Source of the DNA: Burkholderia sp. L27(2015)
GTDB taxonomy: Bacteria; Pseudomonadota; Gammaproteobacteria; Burkholderiales; Burkholderiaceae
Direction of reading: 5' to 3'
DNA: 64,000 bases
NCBI RefSeq assembly: GCF_009765705.1
Contig: NZ_LMUX01000016.1
Location: 618,837-682,836 of the forward strand
Positions 18,401 to 26,618 of the stretch are shown one piece after another. Positions within the stretch are counted from its first letter, which is position 1, and every line of letters begins with the position of its first letter. The notes beneath the pieces are model-generated. The model searched no databases. It had not been told where the DNA came from and was given only the letters and a program-made list of their open reading frames with translations. The position numbers and the translations under genes are program-made.

Positions 18401-19679
18401 AGCACCGTCACCGGCGCAAAAACGCCTGATCAGTGCAACCGCCAAGGATGTCACGTTGGCCTGGGCGGTGAGCGGGGAGCACAACGATCTGGCGCGTGCG
18501 TGGCTCGGTCAGCAATATGCCAATCGCCTGTTGCGCCCGGCCGATTCCGAAGTGACGCTGGCCTTGGCCGAGAACGATGCGCCCGCGCTCGCTCGCATAT
18601 TGGATAGTCGTGCAGGCCGTGTACCGATCGACAGTCGTGTCGACGCGCTCGACCTGATCGGCCGCACGCCCGCTGCCGAGTCGACCGCGTTCAAGGCGGG
18701 CCAGAATGCGCCCGAGAGCGATGATGCCCATCTGGCGATGACAGAGACACTGATGCGCGATCGCGTGAGCGTGGGCGGCGATGTGATCGCCGTGCGCGAG
18801 AGCCCGATTGAGTACATCGAAAGCTCGGTGACCGGCGGCGTGGTGCTGACCAACGGCCTGGACTTGATCGTCGACGCGCTGCAGCGCAATCAGCGCTCGA
18901 CCGATACGAGTACGCTGGCCTGGATACCCGCACACGATCGGATCTTCGACGTGACGCTGCGCAACGTGAATATCGATCGCGATTTGACCTTGACGGTGGG
19001 GCATCGTGACGAATTGAGTTCGTTCTACACGGCGAACGTGCATGGCGAGTTCAACCGCAACGGCGCGTTCACGACCAACTTCACCTTGGGCGTGAATCAA
19101 TTTACCGACATCTCTCCGGAAATGCAGGTTGCCGCGACCAAGGACATGTTGTTGCTCGGTGCGCAGTGGAACACCGACACACGCATCTTCGCGCAGGCTA
19201 GCCTTGAGGGCGACCGCTACCACGCGCAAGACCGCAGCTATCTTGGGCAAGGCCTGATCATGACCGGTGAAGTCGGCTACCGGATACGCACCGATTACCC
19301 GGACTGGAACATCCGCCTGATAGCTGAGCGCGGCACGTTCTCGGCCGGCAATAATGCCGTGGCCTCGTTGAACAGGTTGTTACCGGCAGGCAACACCGCG
19401 CTGGCGTCGGATTTCCTACCAGAAAATGTCGACCAATACGGAATCATGACCGGGTTTGGCACCGACTATGAAACCAACTACACGCGCGCTTGGCGGCCCT
19501 ACCTCGACGTTGGTCTGATACACGACAGCAATCAGGGCTGGGGTCCTCAGGTCAGCGTCGGCGTGGCGGGTTCGATCGTGGGCAACGACCATGTCCGAAT
19601 TTACTATTCGCATGAAGCGGTGGCGGGGAGTGGCGCATCTGTGACGCAGATCGGCATTTCCTATCGTTTGTACTATTGA
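15414..19679 (+). CDS. pelB: PelB: TPR scaffold and outer-membrane beta-barrel for Pel export
   Basis: The 1421-residue product starts at GTG 15414 inside the end of pelA. It has one N-terminal membrane span (ISPIWLTGAIGVGIAL), a long alpha-helical TPR-like region and a C-terminal barrel of about 300 residues with alternating strands, ending in SYRLYY with the terminal aromatic typical of outer-membrane proteins. PelB binds PelA through its TPRs and exports the polymer. It is about 230 residues longer than the Pseudomonas protein. Much of the excess is low complexity: an Ala/Thr/Gly tract encoded at 16415-16690, a Ser/Arg/Thr stretch around 18040-18140 and an Ala/Pro/Lys stretch around 18320-18420. 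These look like linkers inserted between helical modules. Confidence 0.9.
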   Translation: MNNDRVRISPIWLTGAIGVGIALALAAAYPRDSVQARHLASLPPSELSVAYLEAWLRVSPNSPEYLGLLGTQYLGLGKWDAAERVAQRLEVMGDDETHRRGVLLELAASEQQAYEVKIDDPRRPELMVRYIGLLARTTHDKWDVPIMRALAQKSEAAGATAVMLFYYRQLASADTENASAWQEKLGAAAFAQQSYVDAANAYFAAQDAAQTVDDKRRYFITALKVLESGNEVGLACDEGVKHAGSLAQDQQTLRYLLDLARQAGRTDLMVSYARALAKLSSIDNAAGPQLAAFEPGENHGLQLLQQGRQSPVYLDGFAGLQRLRQLGGARFYRVAATTATTAVGTTAGTTVAATTGTTAGTTTVPAAGTTAATKVAATTAGTTAAPAGTAAAVSTAAPAGTTAAAATAAPAATTAGSATASTNKAAVTGNDYDLAYKAFVESNRLDDAEQLAQQALARHLDPLVWTRRLAQVAQWNNHPVVALKYWKEYALASGNDEAWNNVLKLAPQLNDDQAYLAALMHAAQQSPGNLGLQDQVVDTYERLGQPQESLSYLKSHATGTLRRPLLERYAQVAERRGDDDDALRTYRTLQAEFGPSSQYAMLIATIEFQKGHMQRALLALRQVRDKVGTRKEDAPYWQTYAELSRLSEQQDDTNYAYKHLLATGESNAVDLTEMTNFYEGYPIDAGRVAELQFRKDGSETALQSAMYFYTVARAWPRIESLLAGLTPEQRAMFEHSSTLLADRAEYYRQIERWDASLADLRIAAQLPGATDETRVTYLWALVDFGNDDELNAAVRRWQDTAKNNAAYWGAFGAAELRLDNPVVALKYLHDQAALSDDDPLWMLSLADALEQAGHPDEAWRVRRSVWRDLQTAAAGNKPGSTPRSARRSTSAQRLTVATGTTPDAAAEARAARVALSQTFANGDRSRDMLIAMLEADRRDANSPAVAQSLLGGTIAGLPDDTNVIPVTAAGAAAGNAASGSAGKPGQKTAPSKATAAAPSPAQKRLISATAKDVTLAWAVSGEHNDLARAWLGQQYANRLLRPADSEVTLALAENDAPALARILDSRAGRVPIDSRVDALDLIGRTPAAESTAFKAGQNAPESDDAHLAMTETLMRDRVSVGGDVIAVRESPIEYIESSVTGGVVLTNGLDLIVDALQRNQRSTDTSTLAWIPAHDRIFDVTLRNVNIDRDLTLTVGHRDELSSFYTANVHGEFNRNGAFTTNFTLGVNQFTDISPEMQVAATKDMLLLGAQWNTDTRIFAQASLEGDRYHAQDRSYLGQGLIMTGEVGYRIRTDYPDWNIRLIAERGTFSAGNNAVASLNRLLPAGNTALASDFLPENVDQYGIMTGFGTDYETNYTRAWRPYLDVGLIHDSNQGWGPQVSVGVAGSIVGNDHVRIYYSHEAVAGSGASVTQIGISYRLYY
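16415..16690 (+). repeat. Degenerate Ala/Thr-coding repeat tract in pelB
   Basis: About 275 bp of imperfect in-frame units built from GGAACCACCGCAGC-like and GGGACCAC-like elements encode roughly 90 residues that are almost only Ala, Thr, Gly, Val and Pro. TPR-like sequence resumes at NDYDLAYKAF. Confidence 0.85.
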
Positions 19680-19749
19680 TGGTTAATGTTTTTGATTTCA
19701 ACACCAAGTAGTTTGACTGACAATTTAACGAGAACCGGGGAGCAAAATC

Positions 19750-20283
19750 ATGAAGAGATTAGGCGGGCACAAGATTTTCGGCTGGGCCGGGGCAATACTG
19801 CTGGTATTGCTGACCGGTTGCTCGACGATCAACGCGGGCAATCCGCCGGCGTTGAGCAAAAACGACACCTGGGCATTGCTGCCGATTGCCAACTACACCG
19901 AAACGCCTGAAGCGGGCAAGCGCGCCGAGAGCATTGCGGCGAGCATCATGCAGCAGCAGGGCTTCGCTACGTTGGCGATCTATCCCGGCGAGAACGAAGC
20001 CGATGCGCTGCTGGGCGGCAACAGCAACGCCGTGAAGGCGCAAGCGCTGGACTGGGCACGCAAGACCGGCGCGCATTATGCGCTGGGCGGCTCGGTACAG
20101 GAATGGCGTTATAAAGTGGGCGTGGACGGCGAGCCGGCTGCCGGCGTAACCTTCTTCGTAATCGACGTCAATTCGGGCAAGGTCGTCTGGACCGCAACGG
20201 GTAGCCGCAGTGGCTGGAGCCGTTCAAGCTTGGCCGGTGTAGGCCAAAAGCTGATTCAGCAACTGCTGGCGTCATTGGCATAA
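19750..20283 (+). CDS. pelC: PelC: outer-membrane lipoprotein of the Pel export complex
   Basis: The 177-residue product has a lipoprotein signal with lipobox LLTGC (Cys near residue 24), then the PelC core: DTWALLPIANYTETPEAG, an ALGGSVQEWRYKVG strand and VWTATGSRSGWSR. PelC forms a ring of lipoproteins on the periplasmic face of the outer membrane around PelB that guides the cationic polymer. Length is close to the family norm. GAGAACCGGGGAGC precedes the ATG. The last codons lie in a perfect 21-bp tandem duplication that supplies the stop; without it the protein would be one residue longer. Confidence 0.92.
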   Translation: MKRLGGHKIFGWAGAILLVLLTGCSTINAGNPPALSKNDTWALLPIANYTETPEAGKRAESIAASIMQQQGFATLAIYPGENEADALLGGNSNAVKAQALDWARKTGAHYALGGSVQEWRYKVGVDGEPAAGVTFFVIDVNSGKVVWTATGSRSGWSRSSLAGVGQKLIQQLLASLA

Positions 20284-20302
20284 CTGCTGGCGTCATTGGC
20301 AT
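20261..20302 (+). repeat. Perfect 21-bp tandem duplication at the end of pelC
   Basis: Positions 20261-20281 and 20282-20302 are identical. The TAA stop of pelC (20281-20283) is formed at the junction of the two copies. With a single copy the gene would end GCA-TCA-TAG, adding one Ser. Confidence 0.95.
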
Positions 20303-20321
20303 CATAGTAAGGAGCTTTACC

Positions 20322-21710
20322 GTGCAAACCGCTACGCAGCAGCAGGTACCACAAGCGAGAACCTCCGATCCGCTCGGGAACGTGGGACATTTCGGCCGCG
20401 TGCTCGCGCCTGCTGTCATGCGGCCGTTGGCAATTCTTGAAGTCATTATCGGCGTCGCGCTGGTCGTCGGGCTGTGCTATCTGCTGCACCCGGCGGACCC
20501 GCTATTGCTGGGGATCGGCTTCCCCTGGATATGGCTGGCCGTATCGGTGCTCGCGCTGCGCTATGGCGCGCTGCTCGGGGTGCTAGGGGGCATGTGCATT
20601 TGGGGCGCCTGGTACTTCTTTTACGGACGTGTCGACGGTGCCGAGTTTCCGATCATGTTTTTCGTCGGCGGCATGGCCCAGACGGTGATCGCTGGGCACT
20701 TCAGCGATATCTGGACCAATCGTGCGAATCGCGTCAAAAGCATCAATAGTTACTTGAACGACCGATTGGTGTCGATCACGAATAACCATTATTTGCTGCG
20801 CATTTCGCACGAACGGCTTGAGCATGATGTGTTGACCCGGCCGGTTACGTTGCGCGACGCCATCATGCGTTTGCGCGATCTGTCGCCGAGCACGCCGGAA
20901 GGCGAGCTTAACGAAGGGGCGTTGCCCAGCGCACAGGACATGCTCGAACTGGTGGCGTTGACCTGCCAGATCGACGTCGCGTCGATCTTCCCAATGACAC
21001 CGCAAGGTTTTGGCCGCAAGGCGGTCGCCTGGGTCGGCGATGCGTTCACGCTGGACCCCGATGACACCTTGCTGCTCGACAGCATCGAAAAAGGCTCGTT
21101 GTCGCATCTGCGCGAAATCGACGAAACCGGGCAGAGCGCCTATCTGGTGTGCGTGCCTATTGTTGCGGCGTCGGGCACCGTGTCCGGCGTGCTGGTCGTG
21201 CGCCGGATGTCGTTCTTGTCGCTGAATTTCGACAATCTGCAGTTAATGCTGGTGCTGCTCAACTATTACGCCGACAGCGTCGAACAACGCACGATGGTCG
21301 CCGCGGTGCAAAGAACCGTGCCGCAATGCCCGTACGAATTTGCGCTTGAGTTGGCGCGCCTCGAACACATGAAGCACAGCAGCGACATCGATTCGTCGCT
21401 GGTCGCACTGGTGTTCCCGCGCGATGCCGATGGCGACTCGCTGTTCGATCAGGTGATGCGCACGCGTCGCACCTTGGACATTCTCTGGACCTTACGCGGC
21501 GAAGATCAGCAAGTGGCCATCACCTTGATGCCGGTGACCGACGAGAACGGTATTACCGGTTACCTCACGCGTACCGAAAGCCGTTTGAAGAGTCAGTTCG
21601 ATACCGATTTCATTAGCTCGCACATTGCCGTGCACAGTGCCACGGTCGAGGCGAAGGCCCCAGGCGACAGCCTGAGGAAACTGCTCCTGCGGTGCGGCTA
21701 CCATGGTTAA
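20322..21710 (+). CDS. pelD: PelD: inner-membrane c-di-GMP receptor for Pel synthesis
   Basis: The 462-residue product starts at GTG 20322 with AGGAG eight bases upstream. Membrane spans lie at about 35-125, then a short helix, a GAF domain (about 185-325) and a degenerate GGDEF domain (about 335-450) lacking the GG[DE]EF motif. The inhibitory-site motif RxxD is present as Arg383-Thr-Leu-Asp386, with another Arg about 34 residues later (Arg417), matching the c-di-GMP contacts known in Pseudomonas PelD. Binding of c-di-GMP activates polymerisation by PelF within the PelDEFG complex. The stop overlaps pelE by 8 bp. Confidence 0.92.
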   Translation: MQTATQQQVPQARTSDPLGNVGHFGRVLAPAVMRPLAILEVIIGVALVVGLCYLLHPADPLLLGIGFPWIWLAVSVLALRYGALLGVLGGMCIWGAWYFFYGRVDGAEFPIMFFVGGMAQTVIAGHFSDIWTNRANRVKSINSYLNDRLVSITNNHYLLRISHERLEHDVLTRPVTLRDAIMRLRDLSPSTPEGELNEGALPSAQDMLELVALTCQIDVASIFPMTPQGFGRKAVAWVGDAFTLDPDDTLLLDSIEKGSLSHLREIDETGQSAYLVCVPIVAASGTVSGVLVVRRMSFLSLNFDNLQLMLVLLNYYADSVEQRTMVAAVQRTVPQCPYEFALELARLEHMKHSSDIDSSLVALVFPRDADGDSLFDQVMRTRRTLDILWTLRGEDQQVAITLMPVTDENGITGYLTRTESRLKSQFDTDFISSHIAVHSATVEAKAPGDSLRKLLLRCGYHG

Positions 21711-22710
21711 GCGAATACTCATCCTGTTGGTCTTGGGGGTGTTGGCAGTCGCCACGCAGGCGGTGGCGGTTTTCAAACTGCTGAACCCGGAAGGGCCGCT
21801 CGATCCGCTGGCCCTGTTCTTCCTCTGGCAAGCATTGGCCGCTGTATTCTGCGGGGTGTTCGTGACCGTGATGTTGCCTCGGCACTATCTGCCGCCGCGG
21901 CGCGGGGCATTCTTCCACATTTTCGTGATCTGCCTGTTTCTGCCGGTAGCCGGATCGGTGCTGTTCATCTGCGTGACCATCGTCGCGGTTATTTTCCCGA
22001 CCCCGCTGGGCAACGTCGATGTGAGTTCGGTCGAGAACCCTGAGTTCGTGACCTACTTGATCTCGCGTGTTACCCACGGTACGGGCGCGCGGTTGAGAGC
22101 CCGGTTGGAAAACCTGCGCTCGTCGCCGCAAGATCGCGTGGCCGCTCTCGTGGCCATGCAGTCCTTGCCGTCGCACGTCACGGGAACCATGCTGCGCGAT
22201 TTGCTCTCCGATCCGATCGAGGAAATTCGCCTGCTGGCCTACGGGATTGTCGACGGTACGGAAAAAGCCATCATGCAGCGCATCTTCGTGGCGCGCGAGC
22301 AGTTGGCCAATGCGACCGAGTCGGAAACCGAGGCCAATGCCTGCGCGCGGCTTGCGGAACTGTACTGGGAACTGATTTATCAGAACCTGGTGCGCGGCGA
22401 GGTGTACCGCTATTCGCTGGGGCAAGTCGAACGCTATGCACGCCAGGCGCTGGCGCAAAACCAGGAAAACGCGAGCATGTATTACCTGCTCGGGCGATGC
22501 GCTTCATTGAACGACGCACCGCAGCACGCCGAGGAATTTTTCAAGCGTGCCCAGGAGTTGCATTTCCCCACCGACCGCCTGCTTCCGTGGTTGGCCGAAA
22601 TGGCTTTTCTGAAACGGGATTACCGTCGCGTCGGGCCGTTGCTCGGCTCGCTTAGCAAAGGCTCCATGGTTCCGCTCCTGCAGCCCCTCATGCGTTATTG
22701 GTCTAAATGA
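21703..22710 (+). CDS. pelE: PelE: inner-membrane TPR protein of the Pel synthase complex
   Basis: The 335-residue product has two N-terminal membrane spans (about 5-25 and 30-50), a further hydrophobic segment near 65-95 (HIFVICLFLPVAGSVLF), and a helical C-terminal half with TPR-like repeats (YARQALAQNQENASMYYLLGRCASLND). PelE joins PelD, PelF and PelG at the inner membrane. The gene overlaps pelD by 8 bp and pelF by 4 bp (ATGA). Assignment rests on topology, length and position between pelD and pelF. Confidence 0.88.
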   Translation: MVKRILILLVLGVLAVATQAVAVFKLLNPEGPLDPLALFFLWQALAAVFCGVFVTVMLPRHYLPPRRGAFFHIFVICLFLPVAGSVLFICVTIVAVIFPTPLGNVDVSSVENPEFVTYLISRVTHGTGARLRARLENLRSSPQDRVAALVAMQSLPSHVTGTMLRDLLSDPIEEIRLLAYGIVDGTEKAIMQRIFVAREQLANATESETEANACARLAELYWELIYQNLVRGEVYRYSLGQVERYARQALAQNQENASMYYLLGRCASLNDAPQHAEEFFKRAQELHFPTDRLLPWLAEMAFLKRDYRRVGPLLGSLSKGSMVPLLQPLMRYWSK

Positions 22711-24260
22711 ATACTAGCCTCCATCGTCGCGCAGATTCCGCTGACATCGCCTTGGTCCTCGAAGGCACCTTTCCCTATGTGAGGGGTGGGGTGTCGTCCT
22801 GGATCAATCAAATGATCAGGGCCTTTCCGGAACACACGTTCGCGATCGTGTTCATCGGCAGCCGGCTCGAGGATTATGAGGGGCCAGCGTACGAACTGCC
22901 CGACAACGTCGTGCATTTCGAAGAGCACTTTCTTTACGATTTCGTCGCATCGGAAATGGTCGAGACCAGCGCCGGGGATCCCAAGGCCTTCGAGCATGTC
23001 GAGCAAATGCACGAGGCTTTGCGCCAGAACAAGAAGTCCAGCGCGATCGGCGGGTTGATGCGCGAGATGATGCCGATGCTCGCGAAGGGCGCGCAGATCA
23101 GCGAGAAGGAATTCTTGCATAGCCGCTGCTCGTGGGATTTCATCACCGACCACTACGAGCGGTTTTGCACGGACCCGTCCTTCACCGACTACTTCTGGAC
23201 GGTGCGCATCATGCATAAGCCGTTGTGGCAGTTGGCGCGTATTTGCGAACAAATGCCGGCGGCCAAGGTGTATCACACCGCATCGACCGGCTATGCGGGG
23301 TTCCTCGGCGCCTTGCTGCATTACCGCACCGGCCGGCCGTTGCTGGTGTCGGAGCACGGCATCTACACGAAGGAACGCAAGATCGATTTGTTGCAAAGCC
23401 AATGGATACGCGATAACCGTGGGGTCTTCGAGAAAGACATCTCGCAGGTCGGCTACTTTCAGGATTTGTGGGTGCGCTTCTTTGAAGCCATGGGACGCAT
23501 TTGCTACGAAGCCGCGCACGACATCGTCGCGCTGTACGAAGGCAATCGCGTGCGCCAGGTCGATGACGGCGCACCGCCCGAGAAGACGCGCAATATCCCC
23601 AACGGCATTAACGTCTCGCGCTTCGCGCCGCTGCGCGATCTGCGCCCAGCCGAGGTGCCCACCGTCGTCGCGCTGATCGGGCGTGTGGTGCCGATCAAGG
23701 ACATCAAGACATTTATCCGCGCGATTTTCGTCGCGAGCCGCAGCCTGCCTACCATCCAGGGATGGATTGTCGGACCGGAAACGGAAGACCCGCTGTACGC
23801 TCAGGAATGCCGCGATCTGGCCATTAGCTTGGGGATGCAGGACACGCTCAAATTTCTCGGCTTCAGCCGAGTCGAAGAACTGCTGCCCAAGGTCGGGCTG
23901 GTCGCACTCAGTTCGATCAGCGAAGCGTTGCCGCTGGTCGTGCTCGAAGCGTATGCGGCCGGCGTGCCGGTCGTGACGACCGATGTCGGTTCGTGCCGCC
24001 AGTTGGTCGAAGGGCTGGATACGGAAGACCGCGCGTTGGGCGAGGCCGGTGCGGTCGTACAGATCGCCAACCCCGAGAAGCTGTCCGCGGCCATGCTCAA
24101 GCTGCTGACCCAATCGGACCTGTGGCACTCGGCGCAGCGCGCAGGCATTGCGCGTGTCGAGCGGTATTACACCGATACGCTGATGGACGCGAGCTACCGC
24201 TCGCTGTATTCCAAGCTGATCGCAGCCGACACCGCACCCCGTGCAGAGGGAGTCAAATAA
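22707..24260 (+). CDS. pelF: PelF: GT4 family glycosyltransferase, Pel polymerase
   Basis: The 517-residue cytoplasmic protein has the PelF N-terminal signature LEGTFPYVRGGVSSW, a long family-specific insertion and a GT-B fold. The nucleotide-sugar motif is SEALPLVVLEAYAAGVPVV, containing the two glutamates of the E-x7-E pattern of retaining GT4 enzymes. PelF polymerises a UDP-activated N-acetylhexosamine. It overlaps pelE by 4 bp, and its TAA shares a base with the ATG of pelG. Confidence 0.95.
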   Translation: MNTSLHRRADSADIALVLEGTFPYVRGGVSSWINQMIRAFPEHTFAIVFIGSRLEDYEGPAYELPDNVVHFEEHFLYDFVASEMVETSAGDPKAFEHVEQMHEALRQNKKSSAIGGLMREMMPMLAKGAQISEKEFLHSRCSWDFITDHYERFCTDPSFTDYFWTVRIMHKPLWQLARICEQMPAAKVYHTASTGYAGFLGALLHYRTGRPLLVSEHGIYTKERKIDLLQSQWIRDNRGVFEKDISQVGYFQDLWVRFFEAMGRICYEAAHDIVALYEGNRVRQVDDGAPPEKTRNIPNGINVSRFAPLRDLRPAEVPTVVALIGRVVPIKDIKTFIRAIFVASRSLPTIQGWIVGPETEDPLYAQECRDLAISLGMQDTLKFLGFSRVEELLPKVGLVALSSISEALPLVVLEAYAAGVPVVTTDVGSCRQLVEGLDTEDRALGEAGAVVQIANPEKLSAAMLKLLTQSDLWHSAQRAGIARVERYYTDTLMDASYRSLYSKLIAADTAPRAEGVK

Positions 24261-25636
24261 TGGCAGGCATTGGTTTCGAACTACGGAAAATCCTGCGGCG
24301 CGATAGCCTGACGGGCACGATGACGGCCTACGGCTATGCCGGCTTGATCAGTGCCGGCCCGCTGATTCTGTCGATCGTGGCCATCTTGCTGATCGGCTTG
24401 CTGAGCCTGCCGGTGATGAAATCGCCCGAGCGCATCGTGCAGTTCCAGATATCGGTCACCTACCTGATCGCGGTGAGCTTGATCGTGACGGGGGCGATGC
24501 AATTGTCGTTCACGCGTTTCATGTCGGATCGCTTGTTCGAAAAGCAGCCCGAGCGCGTGCTGCCCAATTACAACGCGGTCTCGCTGGTCACCACGGCGGT
24601 GACGGGCGCGTTGGGCATCGTATTGGCCTTCACCGCATTTCGTGACCAGCCCACGCCTTACCGCTTGCTGATGCTGGTCGGTTTTGTCATCGTCAGCAAT
24701 ATCTGGATTGGCGTGATTTTCCTCGCCAGCGTGAAGCAATATCTGTCGATCATCGCGATCTTTTTCCTCGGCTACGGGGCGACCTTGATTCTGTCCGTCT
24801 CGCTGAATCGCTACGGCCTCAATGGGCTGATGGCCGGGTTCGTGCTCGGGCATTTGATCTTGCTCACCGGCCTGGCCAGTGTGATCCATCGTAACTATCG
24901 CTCCGATGACTACATTGCGTGGGAAGTGTTCGATCGCCGCTTCATGTACCCGAGCTTGATGTTCGTGGGGGTGCTGTTCAATCTGGGCGTGTGGCTGGAC
25001 AAGTTCATGTTCTGGTTTGCGCCGGGTACGGGGCAACAGGTCATCGGGCCGCTGCACGCCTCGCTGATTTACGATCTGCCGGTTTTCATCTCGTACTTGT
25101 GCGTGATCCCGGGCATGGCGGTGTTCCTGCTGCGTATCGAGACCGACTTCGTCGAATTCTATGACGCCTATTACGATGCGGTACGTAGTGGCGGCACGCT
25201 CAAGCATATCCGCGAGATGCGCGACATGATGGTGCGCAGCGTGAGGACCGGGCTGTACGAGATACTCAAGATCCAGGCGTTGGTCACGCTGCTGATTTTT
25301 GCGTTCGGCGACAAGTTGTTGCGTCTGCTGGGAATTTCCACGCTCTATTTGCCGTTGCTGCATATCGACGTGATCTCGGCGAGTTTGCAAGTGCTGTTCC
25401 TGGGCGGCCTCAATGTGTTCTTCTATCTCGACCGGCGCCTGGTCGTGCTGAGCCTGACTGCGACGTTCGTGATACTCAATGGTCTGTTCACCTGGATCAC
25501 ACTCGTGATCGGCCCCAATGCGTATGGCTACGGCTTCGCGGTGTCGTTGATGGTGGTGATCTTTCTGACTATGTTCCTGCTCGATCGCCGCTTCAAGTCG
25601 CTCGAGTACGAAACGTATATGTTGCAAAGTGGCTGA
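24260..25636 (+). CDS. pelG: PelG: multi-pass inner-membrane Pel transporter
   Basis: The 458-residue product starts at ATG 24260, sharing a base with the pelF stop (TAATG); this gives the conserved start MAGIGFELRKILRRDSLTG. About twelve membrane spans follow, with the family loop FVEFYDAYYDAV. PelG belongs to the polysaccharide transporter superfamily and is thought to move the polymer across the inner membrane. The frame is open far upstream inside pelF, but that part is a shadow. The stop overlaps the next gene by 8 bp. Confidence 0.94.
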   Translation: MAGIGFELRKILRRDSLTGTMTAYGYAGLISAGPLILSIVAILLIGLLSLPVMKSPERIVQFQISVTYLIAVSLIVTGAMQLSFTRFMSDRLFEKQPERVLPNYNAVSLVTTAVTGALGIVLAFTAFRDQPTPYRLLMLVGFVIVSNIWIGVIFLASVKQYLSIIAIFFLGYGATLILSVSLNRYGLNGLMAGFVLGHLILLTGLASVIHRNYRSDDYIAWEVFDRRFMYPSLMFVGVLFNLGVWLDKFMFWFAPGTGQQVIGPLHASLIYDLPVFISYLCVIPGMAVFLLRIETDFVEFYDAYYDAVRSGGTLKHIREMRDMMVRSVRTGLYEILKIQALVTLLIFAFGDKLLRLLGISTLYLPLLHIDVISASLQVLFLGGLNVFFYLDRRLVVLSLTATFVILNGLFTWITLVIGPNAYGYGFAVSLMVVIFLTMFLLDRRFKSLEYETYMLQSG

Positions 25637-26612
25637 TTTCCAAAAAGTCGGGGCAGGCGGGCGCGGCATTCGCCGCTTTCCCGGTCGTTCGCTTCACGGC
25701 CGCGTTGCCCGATCGCTGACCGGTATCAACGCCTGGCTGCGTCCTGCGGATGGTGCTGCGCGTGCCTCGGTGCTTGCACCTGCGCACGCACAGGACCTTG
25801 CGCCCAGGGTTGCACGTGATCGTGCACCGGATTGTGTAGCCACCGCCGCGCCCTCCTGGAGCATCGCGTTCTATTACGGCGCGGCCGAACCTCAACTTCC
25901 TTCGCAACTGTTGGAGTTTGATCTGGCCGTTGTGGAGCCGGGGTATGCTTTCGAGCCGAGTACCGCGGCACGCTGGTTGGCCTACGTCAGCGTAGGCGAG
26001 GTGCATTGCTCGCGCAATTACCACGGCGATATTCCCGAGCACTGGATCATCGGGCGCAACAGCGCGTGGCAGGCCGACATCGTCGATCAGGGTGCTCCCG
26101 GCTGGCCCGCGTTTTTCGTCGAACGTGTGATTGCACCGTTATGGCAACGCGGCTATCGCGGCTTTTTTCTCGACGCGCTGGATTCCTGCCTATTGATCGC
26201 CGACAACGACATGCAGCGGGAGCGCAATCAGGCCGGGCTGGTGGCAGTGATCCGCGCGATTCGCGAGCGGTTTGCGGATGCGCGGTTGATTCTCAATCGT
26301 GGCTTCGAATTGTTGCCCGCAGTGCATGGCGAGATCTATGCGATCGCGTTCGAGTCGCTGTTCAAGGGCTGGAACGAGCGCCGCCGCGAGTACGTCGACG
26401 TGCCGCCCGGTGACCGCCACTGGCTGCTGGAGCAGGCGGGCAAGGCGCGCGCGTTGTACGGGCTGCCGGTGATTGCTATCGACTATTGTCCGCCTGAAGA
26501 CGTGCTCGGCGCACGCGACACCGTCGAGCGTATCCGCTCATTGGGATTCGTGGCGTATGTGGGCGATGGCCGCCTGCAAGCGCTTAATCTTGCGGCGGCC
26601 CGCCGTAGTTGA
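25629..26612 (+). CDS. Stand-alone PelA-like glycoside hydrolase (eighth gene of the pel operon)
   Basis: The 327-residue protein starts at GTG 25629 inside the end of pelG. From about residue 78 it aligns through the barrel with the N-terminal domain of PelA in this operon: AFYYG, VVEPGY, AYVSVGE, LWQRGYRGFFLDALDS, NRGFELLP, AIAFESLF and VIAIDYC. Unlike that PelA it has Glu124 in SVGE, Asp182 in FLDALDS and Glu242 in FESLF, the expected catalytic constellation of PelA/GH114-GH166-type galactosaminidases. Residues 1-75 are Arg/Ala-rich with no clear hydrophobic signal core, though APAHAQ resembles a cleavage site, so its location is uncertain. Likely roles are trimming or release of Pel polymer. 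It converges on fabI with a 6-bp gap. Confidence 0.88.
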   Translation: MADFQKVGAGGRGIRRFPGRSLHGRVARSLTGINAWLRPADGAARASVLAPAHAQDLAPRVARDRAPDCVATAAPSWSIAFYYGAAEPQLPSQLLEFDLAVVEPGYAFEPSTAARWLAYVSVGEVHCSRNYHGDIPEHWIIGRNSAWQADIVDQGAPGWPAFFVERVIAPLWQRGYRGFFLDALDSCLLIADNDMQRERNQAGLVAVIRAIRERFADARLILNRGFELLPAVHGEIYAIAFESLFKGWNERRREYVDVPPGDRHWLLEQAGKARALYGLPVIAIDYCPPEDVLGARDTVERIRSLGFVAYVGDGRLQALNLAAARRS

Positions 26613-26618
26613 GAGAGT

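Noticed and set aside
24281-25669. Open frame antisense to pelG
   Set aside because: Translation is Gln/His/Arg/Asp-rich with no recognisable features, the complement of membrane protein codons.
12641-26612. Pel operon as a recent mobile island
   Set aside because: No integrase, transposase, tRNA junction or flanking repeat next to it, and no clear change of composition; transfer cannot be supported from this window.
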